The notes under the pieces were generated by a model, which saw only the letters and a list, made by a program, of their open reading frames with translations, ran no database searches and was not told the DNA's origin. From assembly GCF_022539315.1 (NCBI RefSeq), contig NC_066316.1, positions 59,025,994-59,089,993 of the forward strand: 64,000 nucleotides of DNA, in the 5' to 3' direction. Positions 13,965-27,054 of the stretch are shown one piece after another. This DNA is from Serinus canaria. Taxonomy: Eukaryota > Chordata > Aves > Passeriformes > Fringillidae. Numbering within the stretch: the stretch's first letter is position 1; every line of letters starts with the position of its first letter. The position numbers were made by a program, and so were the translations under genes.

Positions 13965-16900
13965 CTGTTCAGCCAATTGTAGGCTTTTGTAATTCCAACA
14001 GATCAATCAGTAAAAACGTTTTTTCCTACAGTAATATTCATTTATGTACAGGAATACCTTTTTGCTTATGTTTCTACCTTGAAAATACTTGGTTTCTTTT
14101 CTGAATGATGCATTGTTAGTCTGTGGGCGCATTTTACAGGAATGAAATGTCAGATGTACCCATTCCGAATGCCATAGACTTTTTTATATGCTTGCTGAGA
14201 TTTCTACACTATAAAGGGAAAATATTTCTCTGTGAATTTTACTTTTATTGTTAAGCATTTAATAAAAAACCCACACTGCAGGCTCTACTCCAGGCTGGCA
14301 ACCAGAGGCTCTGGAAAAAGAGACTGAGGCAGCACTGATCAGCACTCAAATATGATAAGCAAGTAGACTAAACATGTAAACAAGTCCTGTGCTGAGTGCT
14401 TTGTTTTGGTAGCCCCAATTGTCATTTCAGTAGAGGAACAAACAACCCACTTCAGGCTATCTGGTTTATTAATTGTAGAACACTTTAAATAGTAAAAAGA
14501 AAACACAAAATAATGTTAAACAAAAAGGTTTGTAAGATACTTCTCAGAACTGGGCTGCTCTAGTACAATTTTCAAACTGCAGCAATGTTTTACTCCAGCC
14601 CTATGGTGAAATAAGCATCTTTGTCATCCTGATATTTGTACAACATTGTACTAACATTGCAAAAATGGTGGACTTTATAGAATTTCCCTAGCACCTATCC
14701 AGCATTATTTTTTTAGTGCACTGAACAAATATTTACTCAGCATTTCTGAAAATCAGACTCTTTATTACCTGAGAACAGAAGACTGAAGATGTCATTATTT
14801 TAAAAATATTTATGTTTCTTCTTAATTCAGTGTGCATTTTTCCTCTTACTATGCTTAGGAAAAGAATGTATTAATGTTTTGGATAACAGTATTAAATTGC
14901 TAATTTTAATTAGATTTTTCTCTCCTCTCCTAAATCCCCTACTCTGTATTACAGTATATATCACTGTAAATTCATTAGTTACATTACCATGCAATGTGGC
15001 ATTTTGCGATGCTGCCCAGTCACCCTGAAGCCAGAACGCTTGATTTTAACCTTGAATGACTTCATGGAGTTCATACACACTAATACATTAAAAAACAAAC
15101 ACTGGATCATAAATCATAAACACATACTACTGTTACAACATGCAGTTGTGAAATGTGCATGGGAAATAAACAAAGCATTAAGGAATGTCTTTAAAATGAG
15201 GATGGAGCAGGCACACAGAGAAGAAGAACATGTAAACAAGTGCTGGAAAAGAACAGATGTGTGCTGTTTAGACACACAGGCAACTTGCCCGAGGGAAGTT
15301 TGGATTATTGAGCTAACATGGCAAAGATACATAGTCTGTTCACATTTAAATCATAAGAGGGTTTGTGCATCTTGTGTGAAGAGTGTTCCCACTACTTCTC
15401 TAAAGTAGGTGGTTTCTTAGTGTATGCCAGTCGCACATAAAGCAAATTCGCAGCTCAGTTTGCCTAGGAATTTCCTCAGAAATGCTGGTAGATGCTGCAT
15501 TTAGTATAAAATTCAACAGAGATGCAAGTTACAGAAGCCTCTCCAAGACTGCTGCACAAAGTCAACCAAAAAAAAATGCTTCAGTAAGGGTGGTAACTTC
15601 AACAGGCATTAATGGTTGTGGCTCCACAGATACAGCATCGCTGTACATCCCTTTACATTATTCAAAGAGTAGAGAATACAGTTCAATTCTGTCATTACTG
15701 CATGCAAGTGGTCCTGGATATACTTCTTGTTCCTGAGGCCAGCTTCCCATGACAATTGAGCACAATAAAAATACCCCAACAGTTGGGTGAGAAGGGAAGA
15801 AGAAAGAGGTAATAGCACAAAAGACTCCGATGAACTTAACTTCTCCTGCCTTCACTGTAGTTACAATCCTGGTAAAAAAGTAAGATGTACCAAAGAGGAA
15901 TCATAAAATTACATCCACATTAGAAGAGAAGAAATATGCGTCTCTTCTGGTTCTGTTTAAAGTCTGTTAATGAAAAATGGTACATACAGCACAGCAAGCC
16001 ACAAGAGTACCTAGAGAAGGAATCTGTTCTATAGAAAAAGCAGCACTTTGTTCATAGTGAAATTACTGTTGGAACTAAAGACTACAGCATTACTCAGTAG
16101 TTTGTTGCCACAAAAATTAGTCGTCCATACAACGAAGGCTTGCGTATCTTACCAGTGTCAGAATCTCCCCTACGCTTGTCCTTGCCACATTTTATAACTT
16201 TGCTGAAGCTTTAGCAGAGTAGGGGCTGAATACAGGGTCTTGCAGCAGTCAGACAGGAAAAGGAAGAGAAGGAGGAGGTTGCAGAGGAGAGAGGTGATGT
16301 CAAGTGAGGTGCAAGTTTTAAAAGGAAAAGGTGTGCCCCAATTGGGACTGAAGGAATGGACAGACATGACTTTCCCAGAAACTCCAACTATAGTATTTTC
16401 CTAAAGAAAGACAACTTAGGGAATTTGTGGTGTGTTTGTCAGGTGCAGAGATGCAGAGCTGTTTGTTGCCTATTCACATGCTGTAAGCCAACTTTTAGGA
16501 AGGCATTTGGTTACTCTTTCTCCCAGCATGGTTTCCCCACTGTCCTTCCCACAGCATCCTATTACTCCTTGCTTGATCTTGCACTTTGCACCCTACTGCT
16601 TGGCTCCGGCCCTTCTTATCAAACAAGAGAAAACAGTTCTATGCTGCCAATCCTTCTGCAGGGCCTGTGGGTATGTTTTTGCATTGATGATGGCAACTGT
16701 ATGTGGGAGCTATGCACAGAGAGACTGTGGACTGATGGAGTGGAAGGGGGAGGAGAGAGACTGCCACGGCCTTAGGTGCCAGACACCAGACAGAAGAAGA
16801 TCAGAAGTTGTTTGAAAGGCCTAGCAAAGAACTTTTCCAGTTTTCCTGATATTGCTACAGTAACTCATCTGCTGGCACACCACAGAAAAGTGAAGGAAAA

Positions 16901-18250
16901 GAGACAATATAATGGTGATGCATAGCAAAAAGAGCAAACAAATGGTGAGATTAAAGAATTTCAGTGCATCCTTTAAATTGCTTCTCCTTTTGAATTAGTC
17001 ACAACTACTTTTGAATTGAGCCATGCTTGGCAGAAGACTACTAGTAGACCTTAAAAAACAGGGTGATTGAAGCCTTCACGAGCAGGGAGTCTAAGGCTGT
17101 CAGGCTTCCTGCAGGATAGAGGCTTACAGATTTTATTTGAGAGAGGAAGAATAAGTAACACTGCTAGGCTGGAAGCCAAGCCACTAGAAAAGAGTTGTGG
17201 AGTAAAGGGGAATCCAGGCAAAGTCCCTGAACACCAGTGCCTCCTGACAGATTTGTGAGAGGCTGCTGTTGTGCAAAGGAACGGCTGAATGTGCCGAGTG
17301 ATACTCAACCTCCCTTTCCAAGAATGTGAAAAGCTGGCTATAAAGTGTACATGCAGAATGTTGTATAAAAATCTCCTGTGAAGTAGGCATAACACTATTT
17401 ATATCTTTATACTGGTATACTAAACAAGGTTGACAGCACATGAGATTACAGTGCCATGCTTGTCATGGGTTAAACTGCCCTGGGTTTGTAAACAGTGCGT
17501 AAATATGCTATATGATACAGCAGCACGTCACTAATCCACGGTAATGCAGGGAAGCCCCAGTGCAGATTAGTGGGGTTTGTGGATTACAGGCTGAGAGGGC
17601 ATTTGAGGGGAAGTCAGCCATGTCTCAGGGCAAACTCCCCATTCCACCCAGCAGCACAGTGGAACTCTTGTCACTGGAAGGAGCTGCCAGGGGCACCTCC
17701 ACTCTGCTTGGCTCCAAAGGACATTATGAGGAATGCTGATGCTGTTATTGCTTCTTTTTCAAAGGCTGTACTAGGCCTGCTCCAAACAGGGAATTGTACT
17801 CCTAGTCTCCCTTGAATCACTTTAAACATTTAGCACACACCTGCAGTGCAGACAGTTCAAATCAAATTAAAGTGAAAATTGTGGTGCATATGGATTTTGC
17901 AAGGAATTCTAACCTGCTCTGTGCACAGCTTAAATGGACAGATGTTGTTCTGTATGCACAATGCAAAAGTTAGTTTCTGAGAGTTTCTAGGCTAAACAGT
18001 ACTGATGTCAACAAATACATTGTTTCTGATTTTATACATACAATGGCTGTTCCACTCACCCAAAATACAGTATCACTCCCTAATTCACAATAATCTAGAA
18101 TTATATCCAGTAAAATAATTTTCCTTACTAACAGTACAACCAGTCACATACACTTTTAACTGTGAAAGATGCTTTTACTCATACAAAACAGAAATAATGC
18201 TAAATGTTGTCTGGATAATAGTCAAAGTTAGTGTTGTGATAAAATATCGG
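13965..18250. other. AT-rich noncoding stretch, no gene recognised
   Basis: The longest frames are two of 139 codons, at 14989-15408 and 16356-16775 on the + strand. Neither shows a signal peptide, domain or repeated motif that I recognise. An A-rich composition on the + strand is visible around 14460-14520. Nothing else can be supported. Confidence 0.5.
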
Positions 18251-18300
18251 TAAAGCAATCATGCTGATTAAACATTTTATGTTTAATAAAGCAATCATGC
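18251..18300. repeat. 14-bp direct repeats flanking a 9-bp-arm hairpin
   Basis: TAAAGCAATCATGC occurs at 18251-18264 and again at 18287-18300. Between them lie the arms ATTAAACAT (18267-18275) and ATGTTTAAT (18279-18287) with a 3-base loop TTT. The whole unit is 50 bp. It resembles a tiny insertion footprint, or a tandem duplication that trapped a palindrome. No coding content. Confidence 0.85.
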
Positions 18301-19958
18301 AGTATTAAAAAATTGAAATTGGATATTTCAGCCTAATATTGATATTCATTGTAATATCTTCCTTTCAAGAAGCAAAGGATGCTTAATAATCCATATTTAA
18401 AAAAGAAGAGTGTGAAGTGTTTGGCTGTGTGTCAGACAAATTTTATATTATCTGAAAATCAGGATGATCATTATTTTTTATATAGGACATCACAGATGTC
18501 TTTGCAATGTCATGGCTATACATGGTATGCTTTTGTAATGCTAAAAAGTTACCTGAGGCAAAGACTTGAGATAGATGATTTTAAAGAGATCAGCTCTTCA
18601 TGAAGCACATTTCCCCTTCAGCAGTCTATAGGCTCAGACAATGAGTTTGTCCATATTAAGTTTATTGACCTTTGTGAATAAGTACTTGAAAACTGCTAAC
18701 AGATTTCTTTGAAAATCAGTGCCAGTTGTGAAACTGTTTGTTATCTATCCAGTGTTTTTTTTGAGTGTGATTAATAAAAAAGAAAATTACATCAGTGAAA
18801 TTGAAAAGTCAAATTAATTAAAAAGGAAACATTCATTCCATTCTCCTTTGGAAAAGTAAAATTAAGAAGAGATGGATATTTTATCTGGATCTACATATCT
18901 GAACTACATATATAATAATGTAGTTCACCACAGACCAATTAAATTTCTAATAGTTAATCCTGAGAAAAGATTGTGTGGAATTCTATGCCCACATTGTAGT
19001 ATGAAAATAAAATCAAGCTAATTTGCTTCTTTAACTTATTTTGGTGTAAGCTCACTCAAGTAAAGCAGTTGATTCACACTGTTGGCCATATTACAGTAAA
19101 ACATACAGGATAAAATAGAGGGCCCCTGTGCTGTCAAGACAGGTTGATTTATAGTGATAGGGTGAAGCCAGGGTTTGACCTTGGTTTCTTTTGTCACCAT
19201 TAAGAGTCTTACATGGAATACTGAGACTTAGAAACATCAACATAAGTACCAGTTTTTCTGTAAAACACATTTTTCTGACAGCAGCATATAAGGCCTTTTC
19301 TCAAGCAGTTTGCTGTAAAGGTAGTTAAGTCTAACTGGCTGCATGGGAAATCTCTTGAGGGCAAAACTAGTATCCAGTTTTTCAAACAGACATAAATATG
19401 AACTAGGTAACAAACTGTCTGCAGGACCAATCAATATAAATGTTAACACCCAGTACAGGGTAACTTGTCTGTAGCCAGGTTCCCCGAATCAACTGCATTT
19501 GTAACATAGATGGGGCCCCACAAGCTATTCAAAGAAAACATTGCAAAAGCTGCTTGCCATTTAATGATTGCATTAACACCATTATCTACTATCTAATCGA
19601 TGCTGTGATTGACAACTTTGCAAATCAGATTAGCTTTCAGTCTGCCTATGAGTATAGCATGGCTAGGAATGGAAAATTGTGTGGGCACCAATTTATGGAA
19701 AATGAACAACATTCAAAGGTATGAAACAGAAAATCACTGACATTGAAGATTAGTATAGCCCAAGATACACTAAAAGCACTCCTGTGATTTTATTCACATC
19801 TTGTATTGCATCACTCCAATGTTGCTCACATACAGTGAGGGGAAGTTCCCACCCAATGACATCATAGTTTGTCTTTGGCTACAGCTAGCTACATATTTTT
19901 AAAGAGGTCCTGTTTGTTCCATAACTGAACTCTTCACCTTTTGATTATATGTTTTGGT
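18301..19958. other. AT-rich noncoding stretch, nothing recognised
   Basis: No gene, repeat family or RNA gene is recognised. Short open frames only. Confidence 0.55.
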
Positions 19959-19976
19959 GGGGGGGAGGGGGGGTGG
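19959..19976 (+). other. G-rich tract able to form a G-quadruplex
   Basis: Two runs of seven G separated by a single A (19959-19965 and 19967-19973) are followed by TGG. Each G7 can supply two G3 tracts, so the segment can meet the four-tract G-quadruplex rule on the + strand. The surrounding sequence is AT-rich and shows no promoter features. Confidence 0.6.
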
Positions 19977-20349
19977 TTAAAAGGAAAAAGCCTGCTAGTA
20001 AATTTACTTGAACTTGGCATTCACAGTCTCAGACTTGGGTGGGCTGCATTCCCTCCTCCGGTTACACCCTACCTGAAATCCTTGTATGTTAAATCACTTG
20101 ACTAGTTCAGCCTTAATGATTGGGTCATACTCTGGGAAGCAAGTTCAAAGATACTGGAAATGTGTGCTTACAAAAACACACATAATTGTAGAAATACATG
20201 TGGACAAACTAAGAGAGAAACACTGAGACTGTGGAAAAAAACCCCACAGTTATTTGGAAGAAAACAATTATCTCTTAGTTGTGATGAAGTGGCACAAAAA
20301 CACACATTACTGCTACCCTTCCAGTGACACATTTTTATAAAGAGAAATG

Positions 20350-20378
20350 CCTCCCCCCTCCCTCCCTCCCTTCCTCCC
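20350..20378 (+). repeat. Pyrimidine-only tract, CCCT/CCTTCC simple repeat
   Basis: Twenty-nine bases composed only of C and T, built from CTCC and CTTCC units. It is a low-complexity simple repeat with mirror symmetry of the kind that can form triplex DNA. It gives rise to a small glycine-rich frame on the minus strand, which is not a gene. Confidence 0.8.
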
Positions 20379-21168
20379 AATCAGGAAACTTTTACATATT
20401 AACGCCAACCTTAATATTCCTATCTTCTTCAGCTGCTACATATGCATTCCCTATTAAAAATATGTATGAGAAAAAGGTATTTCTGTAAATATCTGGATCT
20501 TCATATCAGTGGAGTGAGCTATTGATAAGCATGAGCTATTGTAGAAGTTTTGCGTCACGATCAAGTGGATTTATTATTACATTTACAGACACACAACTTT
20601 TGTGTTTTCCCTAGTAGCAATCTCAGAGATGGAGTCAGCAGGCAATTTTCTAATGGTCTGTAGATAATTGATAGGATGCATAGTGCTGCTTTCTTGCTTC
20701 CAGATATTTGGAGGAGTAGCCAGGAAAAGTCAGGAATCTTATTTGAGCACTTGGAATGGGACAGATATAACTATCTTAACTGCCTCTTGTATGCACTGTC
20801 CTCACAGAGAAAGTGAAGGCCAGAACCACAGCTGGAACAGTTAGGAAAGACTAAATATTTTCTTAACATTACTTTTCCATTGGAGCAGTTTCTGTGGTTG
20901 GCCCTGTTTGTTCCACAAATGAAACCGGAGGTGATCCATGCCACCAGGACACTGGCCTGGGAAAGCTTGCTTTAGAACATCCTCAGCACATATCCTAAAG
21001 AAGAGAAGCACAGTGGATGCTGGATATGTTCTTTATTTTGAAAAAGTTATCACTTCAGAAAACAGGTAAGTGGTTGGTTATGATATCAAACTTGTGTGTT
21101 TCCCCCTTTGCTAGAATTATGAGAAGAAATGGCTAAGTACCAATTGCTACTGGGGATTTTTGGTGTGG

Positions 21169-21195
21169 TTTTTTTTTTTGGGGGGGGGGGAGGGG
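21169..21195 (+). repeat. T11-G11 homopolymer junction followed by AGGGG
   Basis: Eleven T (21169-21179) run straight into eleven G (21180-21190), then A and four G. The exact run lengths may be assembly- or sequencing-sensitive. The G part can form a quadruplex. Confidence 0.8.
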
Positions 21196-24100
21196 TTTGT
21201 TGATTTGATTTTGTACCAATGTTGTGCATTCCTATCTTTTTGCCATTGGAAAGCTTCAAAACTTAGCAGGAAAATAGTCAGGGAGTGGTAGAAACAGAAT
21301 TTTTGGAAAGTAAAAAAACATTCTGTTCAAAACTCTTGCAGAAATTTGACTTATTCCTTTACAAGTATTCTGATCTATATTCTGATTTGTCTTTATTGAA
21401 GTAGTGGTGCCAAGGCTCCCACTCAGTCGTTAGGTTAGCATGGAACTCATCTAATTAACCAATGTCCTCTTTTCTCATTGTGTGGTCTGTCACAATGTGA
21501 TATGCACTTTCCAAAGCGTTCTTAGTGAATGGTTTGGCTTCCTACCACAGGACACTGTGATACAAAAACTTATTTAAATAATCCTGGTGAATCTGTTCCT
21601 ACAGGGTGTTTAGTGATTTATACGGAGTTACAGTCATCCCCAGTTTCTTTAATCTTTGCTAAGTGGCAAGGTTTCCCACATCTTGATCTTAGGATCTTAA
21701 GATGGATGATTCTAGGAATATGTACAACAGACACTATGATGGTGATGTAAATATCCATTTTTCCATTGAGGACAACGGGACCAGGGTGGGATCTTAACCT
21801 ATTTGGCACAGCTGTCATGAGACTCCAATAAAAATAAAAAAAAATCCCTTTTTGCTTACATTTTCACAGTTTATAAGAATTTATAAGCCCCATGAAAATG
21901 CCTTTCAACTGTGATAGTTATCTACAGCTTTTTTCAGCTAAGTGAGAGCCCTCTCTCACAAAACTTGACGATGACACAAGCTCTCTCAACTGGAATCCAG
22001 AAGCTTTCATCACTGCTTAGTAAATTAGAATCAGAAACGTTTTAGACATGTTAACAGAGATTGTATACAAATTGAGAAGACACGCCTCCTTTGCCTCACG
22101 TAAGATGCCTCTGGAGTCTCTGTTGGTTGGTTTGGTGCAGCAATGAAATAAGTAACTTATTTTCTTTCTTAATGGCTTTCATCCTCTATTTTATTACCAC
22201 ACAATCATGTTTCAATTACATTTCTTTAGGCATAACTGATTTTGAGCCCTACTTGGCCTGCCAGGTTGGATCTTTCCATCTGTTGTGGATGTTTGCTCTA
22301 CAAACAAAATCTAGGTCTTCAGCAACACTTGCCACTTACCCATGCCAATATTTGTTATCCGCTTCACTGCCCAGTCGGTAATGATGCCAAGCAGCAACAT
22401 CAAGGGAACACAGGCTTTTCACATCAGCAGTCCCTTTGAACTACTAGTTGTTTTTTGCTGTTCAGTGGAATTTATGTTGTAGCTTTGATTTTGACACTTA
22501 ACAATACTACAGAATCAAACAAATGGGCAATCTACAAAGACAAAAGAAAAGTATAACCTATGGGTATTAATTTCATGACCAGTGTGGGGTATTTCTTATG
22601 TGATTCTCTCCTCCCTCTCCCCTCTTCCCGCAGCCCCCCCCTCCACCCCTTCTCTCTAGTTGAATGAGAAGTTTAAATTAATTGTTTTTATCTTACATAA
22701 ACGGCTCATCTTCAGGATTTTTTTGTTATTTTATGGTTTTCCTTTAACACTCCTGACTCCACAACCTCTATTGCTTTAAAAGGTGCAAAGGCCCTTAAGG
22801 TGTGCCTTTTCTTCAGAGATAAAAACAGGCTTTTTTCTTTAATGGGATAGCCCAATAATGCACATCTTCAGAGACACATCCTAACTAGAGGCCAGCCCTT
22901 AAGCCAGTAGAGAACTAACCAAGAAAAATCTTAGCAATTCAGAAGATGCAGTTATAGGAATGACTCCTTTAACCAGTAATGTAAGATCAGAATCTTACTA
23001 ATTCCAAACCCCCACAATTACATTTATCAGCTTATAAATTACCATACAAGAGCTGTCAGAGTGGGATTGCTGCATTTCTCCTCCCTGCCAGCACCACAGC
23101 TGGGGTGTGAGAAAACTCATGCCTTCACACTGCAGCAGTATAACTCGTCTCTTGTTTTGGGCTGTATCTTATGTGTCAAATCTGGGGCCAGAGATAGTCC
23201 ACTGCACTGTTCTACTGCCAGAAGCACAAAGCAGAATCACACATTAAAAAAGTACCCGGTCAGAAGGGGCGTTCCTTGACCAGCTAGCAAATGTAGTGGC
23301 AGCATCTACTCCTGGAATGCCAAAGGGTACCTTTCACATCATTCATGTGCATAAAGTGAGCTCCACACACTGCATACAAATGATTTTACTGGGCACATGA
23401 AGTCTCCTGTGCCAACAGGTTGAAAATATTGTCCATGATAAGTGTCTTCATCAATTGTGCATTTTTATCACAGTAAAATTGCAGGGAAAATGATCTTCTC
23501 CTACAGTGCATTTTTATGCTGTAGCATACATTCTATTCATTATGGAAGATATTTTCAGCCATTAATCCAATGCCTTGGAACCTTGCTGAATGCCAGTAGA
23601 CTTGCCAGCAAACTAACATCTGGGCAAAAAATGCATTTCCTTTTCAGCAAGCAGCCTCCTAGAAGCTTGTTCCCATCTACAAGAAAAATTTATGGAAGAA
23701 GGAGAGACAATTTTCAGGACCAGCTTCCAGACCACTCAGGAATCGACTCATCTTAGGAACCACTCAGGAATCTACTTAGAAACCACAATGATGTTGCTGA
23801 GTAACTAAAGTTAGTCACTAAATATAACTAATTGTAACTAAAGCAGATATATTATTTTACCAGGAATAGATTAGGCAGTTTTCTTGTGTATACTTCAGCT
23901 ATTTCTGGGATCTTTTTCTCAGTCATTTTTCCTTCGAAATCTTTGAAAAGAAGACATTTTTACATGCAAGAAGGCAGTATAAGTATTTTTCCTTATGTCG
24001 TGTTTTCTGTTAACATCACACATTTTATAATTAGAAATTCATATTTTCCCTTATTTTCTTTCGTAACAGACACTGCTCATGCTTGTGCCAACAGATTAAT

Positions 24101-24464
24101 GTGGAGACTACAGACTGAATATTATAACAGTGTAATTTAGGTAAAGCCAGGAAGCAAAGTGGCTCAAGAGTTGTGCAAACAGCCATTTTGACTACAGATT
24201 TATAGTCCATAGGCAGCAGCTCCTACGCTGCAGCCTTTCTAGCCCTTAAACAGCGTGTAGGTTGTATCAGCACTTTAAAGAAATTTTGCATGTTGGGTGC
24301 AACAACAGATTGGTAACAGTTCTTATCACTGTGGCACTTACACAAAATTTAGATATAAACTCAGAGAAGTGGAAAGGGGATCGAGGAAAATATCAGAAAC
24401 TACATTAATGGCTTTTCTCTGGTGCTAGTACAGCAGAGTACATGTCCCAAAAATGTTGTGTATT
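21196..24464. other. Noncoding stretch with a pyrimidine tract and a small tandem repeat
   Basis: A near-continuous pyrimidine tract at 22604-22658 contains two splice-acceptor-like ends: CCCGCAG ending near 22633, and CTCTCTAG ending near 22659. No following open exon with a donor is recognised. Open frames here stay near 100 codons or less and are featureless. Confidence 0.5.
23731..23786. repeat. Imperfect 28-bp tandem duplication
   Basis: The 14-mer ACCACTCAGGAATC at 23731 recurs at 23759 (period 28). The second copy is shortened and diverged after the shared part, and a partial third start (AACCAC) follows. A simple local duplication. Confidence 0.75.
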
Positions 24465-24622
24465 CCACTTGAATATGAGGAAAAATTCTTTACAGTGAGG
24501 GTGGTTGTGGAATCTCCTTCAGTAGATATTAAAGAACTATCCTGTGCAATGTGCTCTAGGATGACCCTGGAGGGAGGCCAGGGAGGCTGGATCAGACACT
24601 GCTGAAGTTCACCCATTCTGTG
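24465..24622 (+). mobile_element. CR1 LINE 3'-end fragment (sense, degraded)
   Basis: The segment follows the 3' end of avian CR1: a GAATATGAGG block, a TTTACAGTGAGGGTG block, GGTTGTGGAATCTCCTTC, a GTGCTCTAGG block, and the terminal ATTCTGTGA signature at 24614-24622. About 30 bases normally present between the GTGAGGGTG and GGTTGTGG blocks are missing, so there is an internal deletion near 24505. CR1 is the main LINE family of birds and moves by target-primed reverse transcription; this copy is far too short to be active. Confidence 0.85.
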
Positions 24623-26466
24623 AAAATCAGAGGACTATGAAAATCACCACCTGCCATGCTGCATACAGAATGACACAGTCTTTATTTGGACACCCAGATG
24701 TTCCATTACTATGCTTAAGAAATTCTCTACATCCTTCTTCTCTTAGGACGTGTTTGTCCTGCAATAAAAATTCAGGAAAAGCACACACCAACACATGTAT
24801 TACATTTCATATTGTTTAAAGAAAAGCAACATAGATTTTTAATTTAATGAAACTGCCAGGCTATTTACTCTTCCAAAACTGTAGATCAGAGAAGCAATGT
24901 TTGTCATAAGGCGGCAGATTTCTCCAGAAACAAATGGCCTAAAATCAATGTGAGAAGAAACGCGAGTGTAATGAAGCTCTGGGAGGTACCTCTAACTGGG
25001 ATTCTGAGCAGAAGTGTCCAAGTCTTGCTGAGGAAAGAGGAAAAAAGCAGCAGTTCCTTTGAAGTCTTCCTGATTTTTCTAATCTAGGGAAAGTTCACTG
25101 CAGGCATTTCCAGCGGTTTCAGCAACATTGGAAACCTTAATGAAAACAAGATTGTTGCAGGGGCAGTTGGTTTTAGTAATGTGTCAATTACATTTGCTCA
25201 GGCCAATGGTATTAAAGACTGGCAGCCACACAAGTACTGGCAATGACAGACAGCAGCTGGGATGGTGCAAATTTAGGAAGCCTCTGAAAGCAGCAGAGAC
25301 CAAGTGTCTTCTGTTGCACCCATAAGTTAAGTCTTTTACAGTAGTGATTACTGTTTTTAGGCATGCATGCTGTATTATTTTCTTGAGAAACTGGCACATA
25401 TTCTACTATCATGCTTTGTGCTTAGTGATATTAGAGCATCTGAGGAATGAACTGGAAAAGATCAGAGTTTTAGAGTCTGTTCTGCATATAAAAAGCATCT
25501 AGAGGTAAAATCCTAACCCAATAGTGCTGTGGTAATTGTAGCATCTGCTGTATCAAATTTGAAAATGCAGTGACTGGTTTTCCTGAAAAAGAAAAATGAT
25601 ACTCCATCTCCTCTTTGAAAGAGTCAAAAGGCTTTTTTTAATGCTGTTTTTGAATGTGGAGCAAGAGATACTAAAAATAATTCATCAGCTTTATTTAAAT
25701 TATGCAGTGTAATACATAAAACATGCAGATTACAACATCAAGCAATATAGCTGGAACAAATTAAAACTGCTTGTGCATATGCATTATAATTCCTTCTTTA
25801 ATTACAGGTCCCTAACCTCTTTCAGTGGATGCAGAATGTACATGTGGAATTAAGCACAGATACCTAATAGTGCCTGCTCACTATTCATTGCCAACTCATT
25901 GCTTCTCTCTGCTTACATTAATTTCCTTTAACAGCTCTCCTATGAGCTGCATGGTTGCTTTTGCTTCTGAAGCACTAAGATTTAAGATAAAAATATTAAT
26001 TGGTGTCAAATAGGACTTGATTTCTTGACATTGCTCATTATGAAACATGTACAATGTATATCTTAATATCTGTTGACTTAATTTTCCCTAGCAGACTACC
26101 CTAAATGAAACCCCAGCATCTTAAGATTGGCATTGTGAAAACACATCCCTCAACCTCTTCACAAAAAAATCAGATTAAAGCTATGTGTTACACAGCATCA
26201 CACAGAGATTTTTGAGAAAGAAAACTTGGTGTCTTATAATTTTTTCAGAATTCTGTAAAGAACAGTCAGCAACCTCTCAGACATGATCCTGTTCCCTGCC
26301 TTCTAATTTTTCTAGAAATTTCCAGGGATTACATATAAAATGCCTCATTTTACTACACAGCTCTGCTCCAAAGTAGAAAAATCTATTCTGTGTAATACAA
26401 AAAAAGGCACGGCCTGGTACACATGAAGGCTAGGCAAGAAATTTGTTGTTAACTTTAGGTTATTAT
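24623..26466. other. AT-rich noncoding stretch, nothing recognised
   Basis: No gene or known repeat seen. Open frames are under 75 codons. Confidence 0.5.
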
Positions 26467-26649
26467 GCACGAAATGGGTGAACTTGTACACACATCATCT
26501 ACTATGTGCTGGATTATGTGCAGTATGACTGCACACAATGTAAATAATTTTCTGTACAATGCACGAAAGGGATGAACTTGTACACACATCATCTATTATG
26601 TGCTGGATTATGTGCAGTATGACTGCACACAATGTAAATAATTTTCTGT
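26467..26649. repeat. 94-bp tandem duplication, two copies, each with an internal hairpin
   Basis: Copy 1 runs 26467-26560 and copy 2 from 26561 to about 26649, at a period of 94 with three mismatches over about 90 bases. Each copy contains the inverted repeat TGTGCAGT / ACTGCACA with a 3-base loop ATG (26517-26535 and 26611-26629). The period is not a multiple of three, which argues against a coding repeat, although a 77-codon minus-strand frame overlaps the block. The high identity points to a fairly recent duplication. Confidence 0.9.
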
Positions 26650-27054
26650 TTCCATAGCACTCCCAGGGCCTGCAGTCAGTGCAGCACAGCAGTTGCCATG
26701 AGTTTTTCATATCCAGGCCTTTTAGCACTCAGAATGCACACACATATCCAAACACCTCAGGCAAGTGAAAGTCAACCCTCATTAAAAAATGCAGGTTGTA
26801 AGGAGGCCTCTCCCTTAACCTCCAGCTCAAAAGCAAGGCCAGCTGCGTGGTTAGTCCAGGTTGCTCAGGACTGCATCTGCTGGGGAGTGGAAATCCCTGA
26901 GGAACCCACTCCCACAGCCCAGCTGTCTGTAGCATGAGTAACTTTTTCCTTACACCCTTCCTGACGCTCTCATTTCACCTCACTCCCGTTGTCCCTCACC
27001 AGGACACTGAATCCCCTGGCTGCCTCTTCTCGACCAGGTCCCCAAAAATGCTCC
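26650..27054. other. Transition zone leading into the CpG island
   Basis: GC content rises steadily from about 26640 to 27050. No coding frame with recognisable content. A donor-like GTGAGG on the minus strand lies near 26994-27000, which could belong to a divergent transcript from the island, but nothing else supports it. Confidence 0.4.

Noticed and set aside
20168..20380. 70-codon minus-strand frame starting with a Gly/Arg-rich run
   Set aside because: The start is the translation of a pyrimidine simple repeat.
22604..22659. Splice-acceptor-like pyrimidine tract
   Set aside because: Two acceptor-like ends are present, but no open exon with a convincing donor follows, and the tract is better explained as low-complexity DNA.
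24425..24616. 63-codon minus-strand frame
   Set aside because: Lies antisense to the CR1 3' tail, which is noncoding.
26495..26728. 77-codon minus-strand frame with an internally repeated peptide
   Set aside because: The repeated peptide comes from the 94-bp tandem duplication, whose period is not a multiple of three. There is no other coding evidence.
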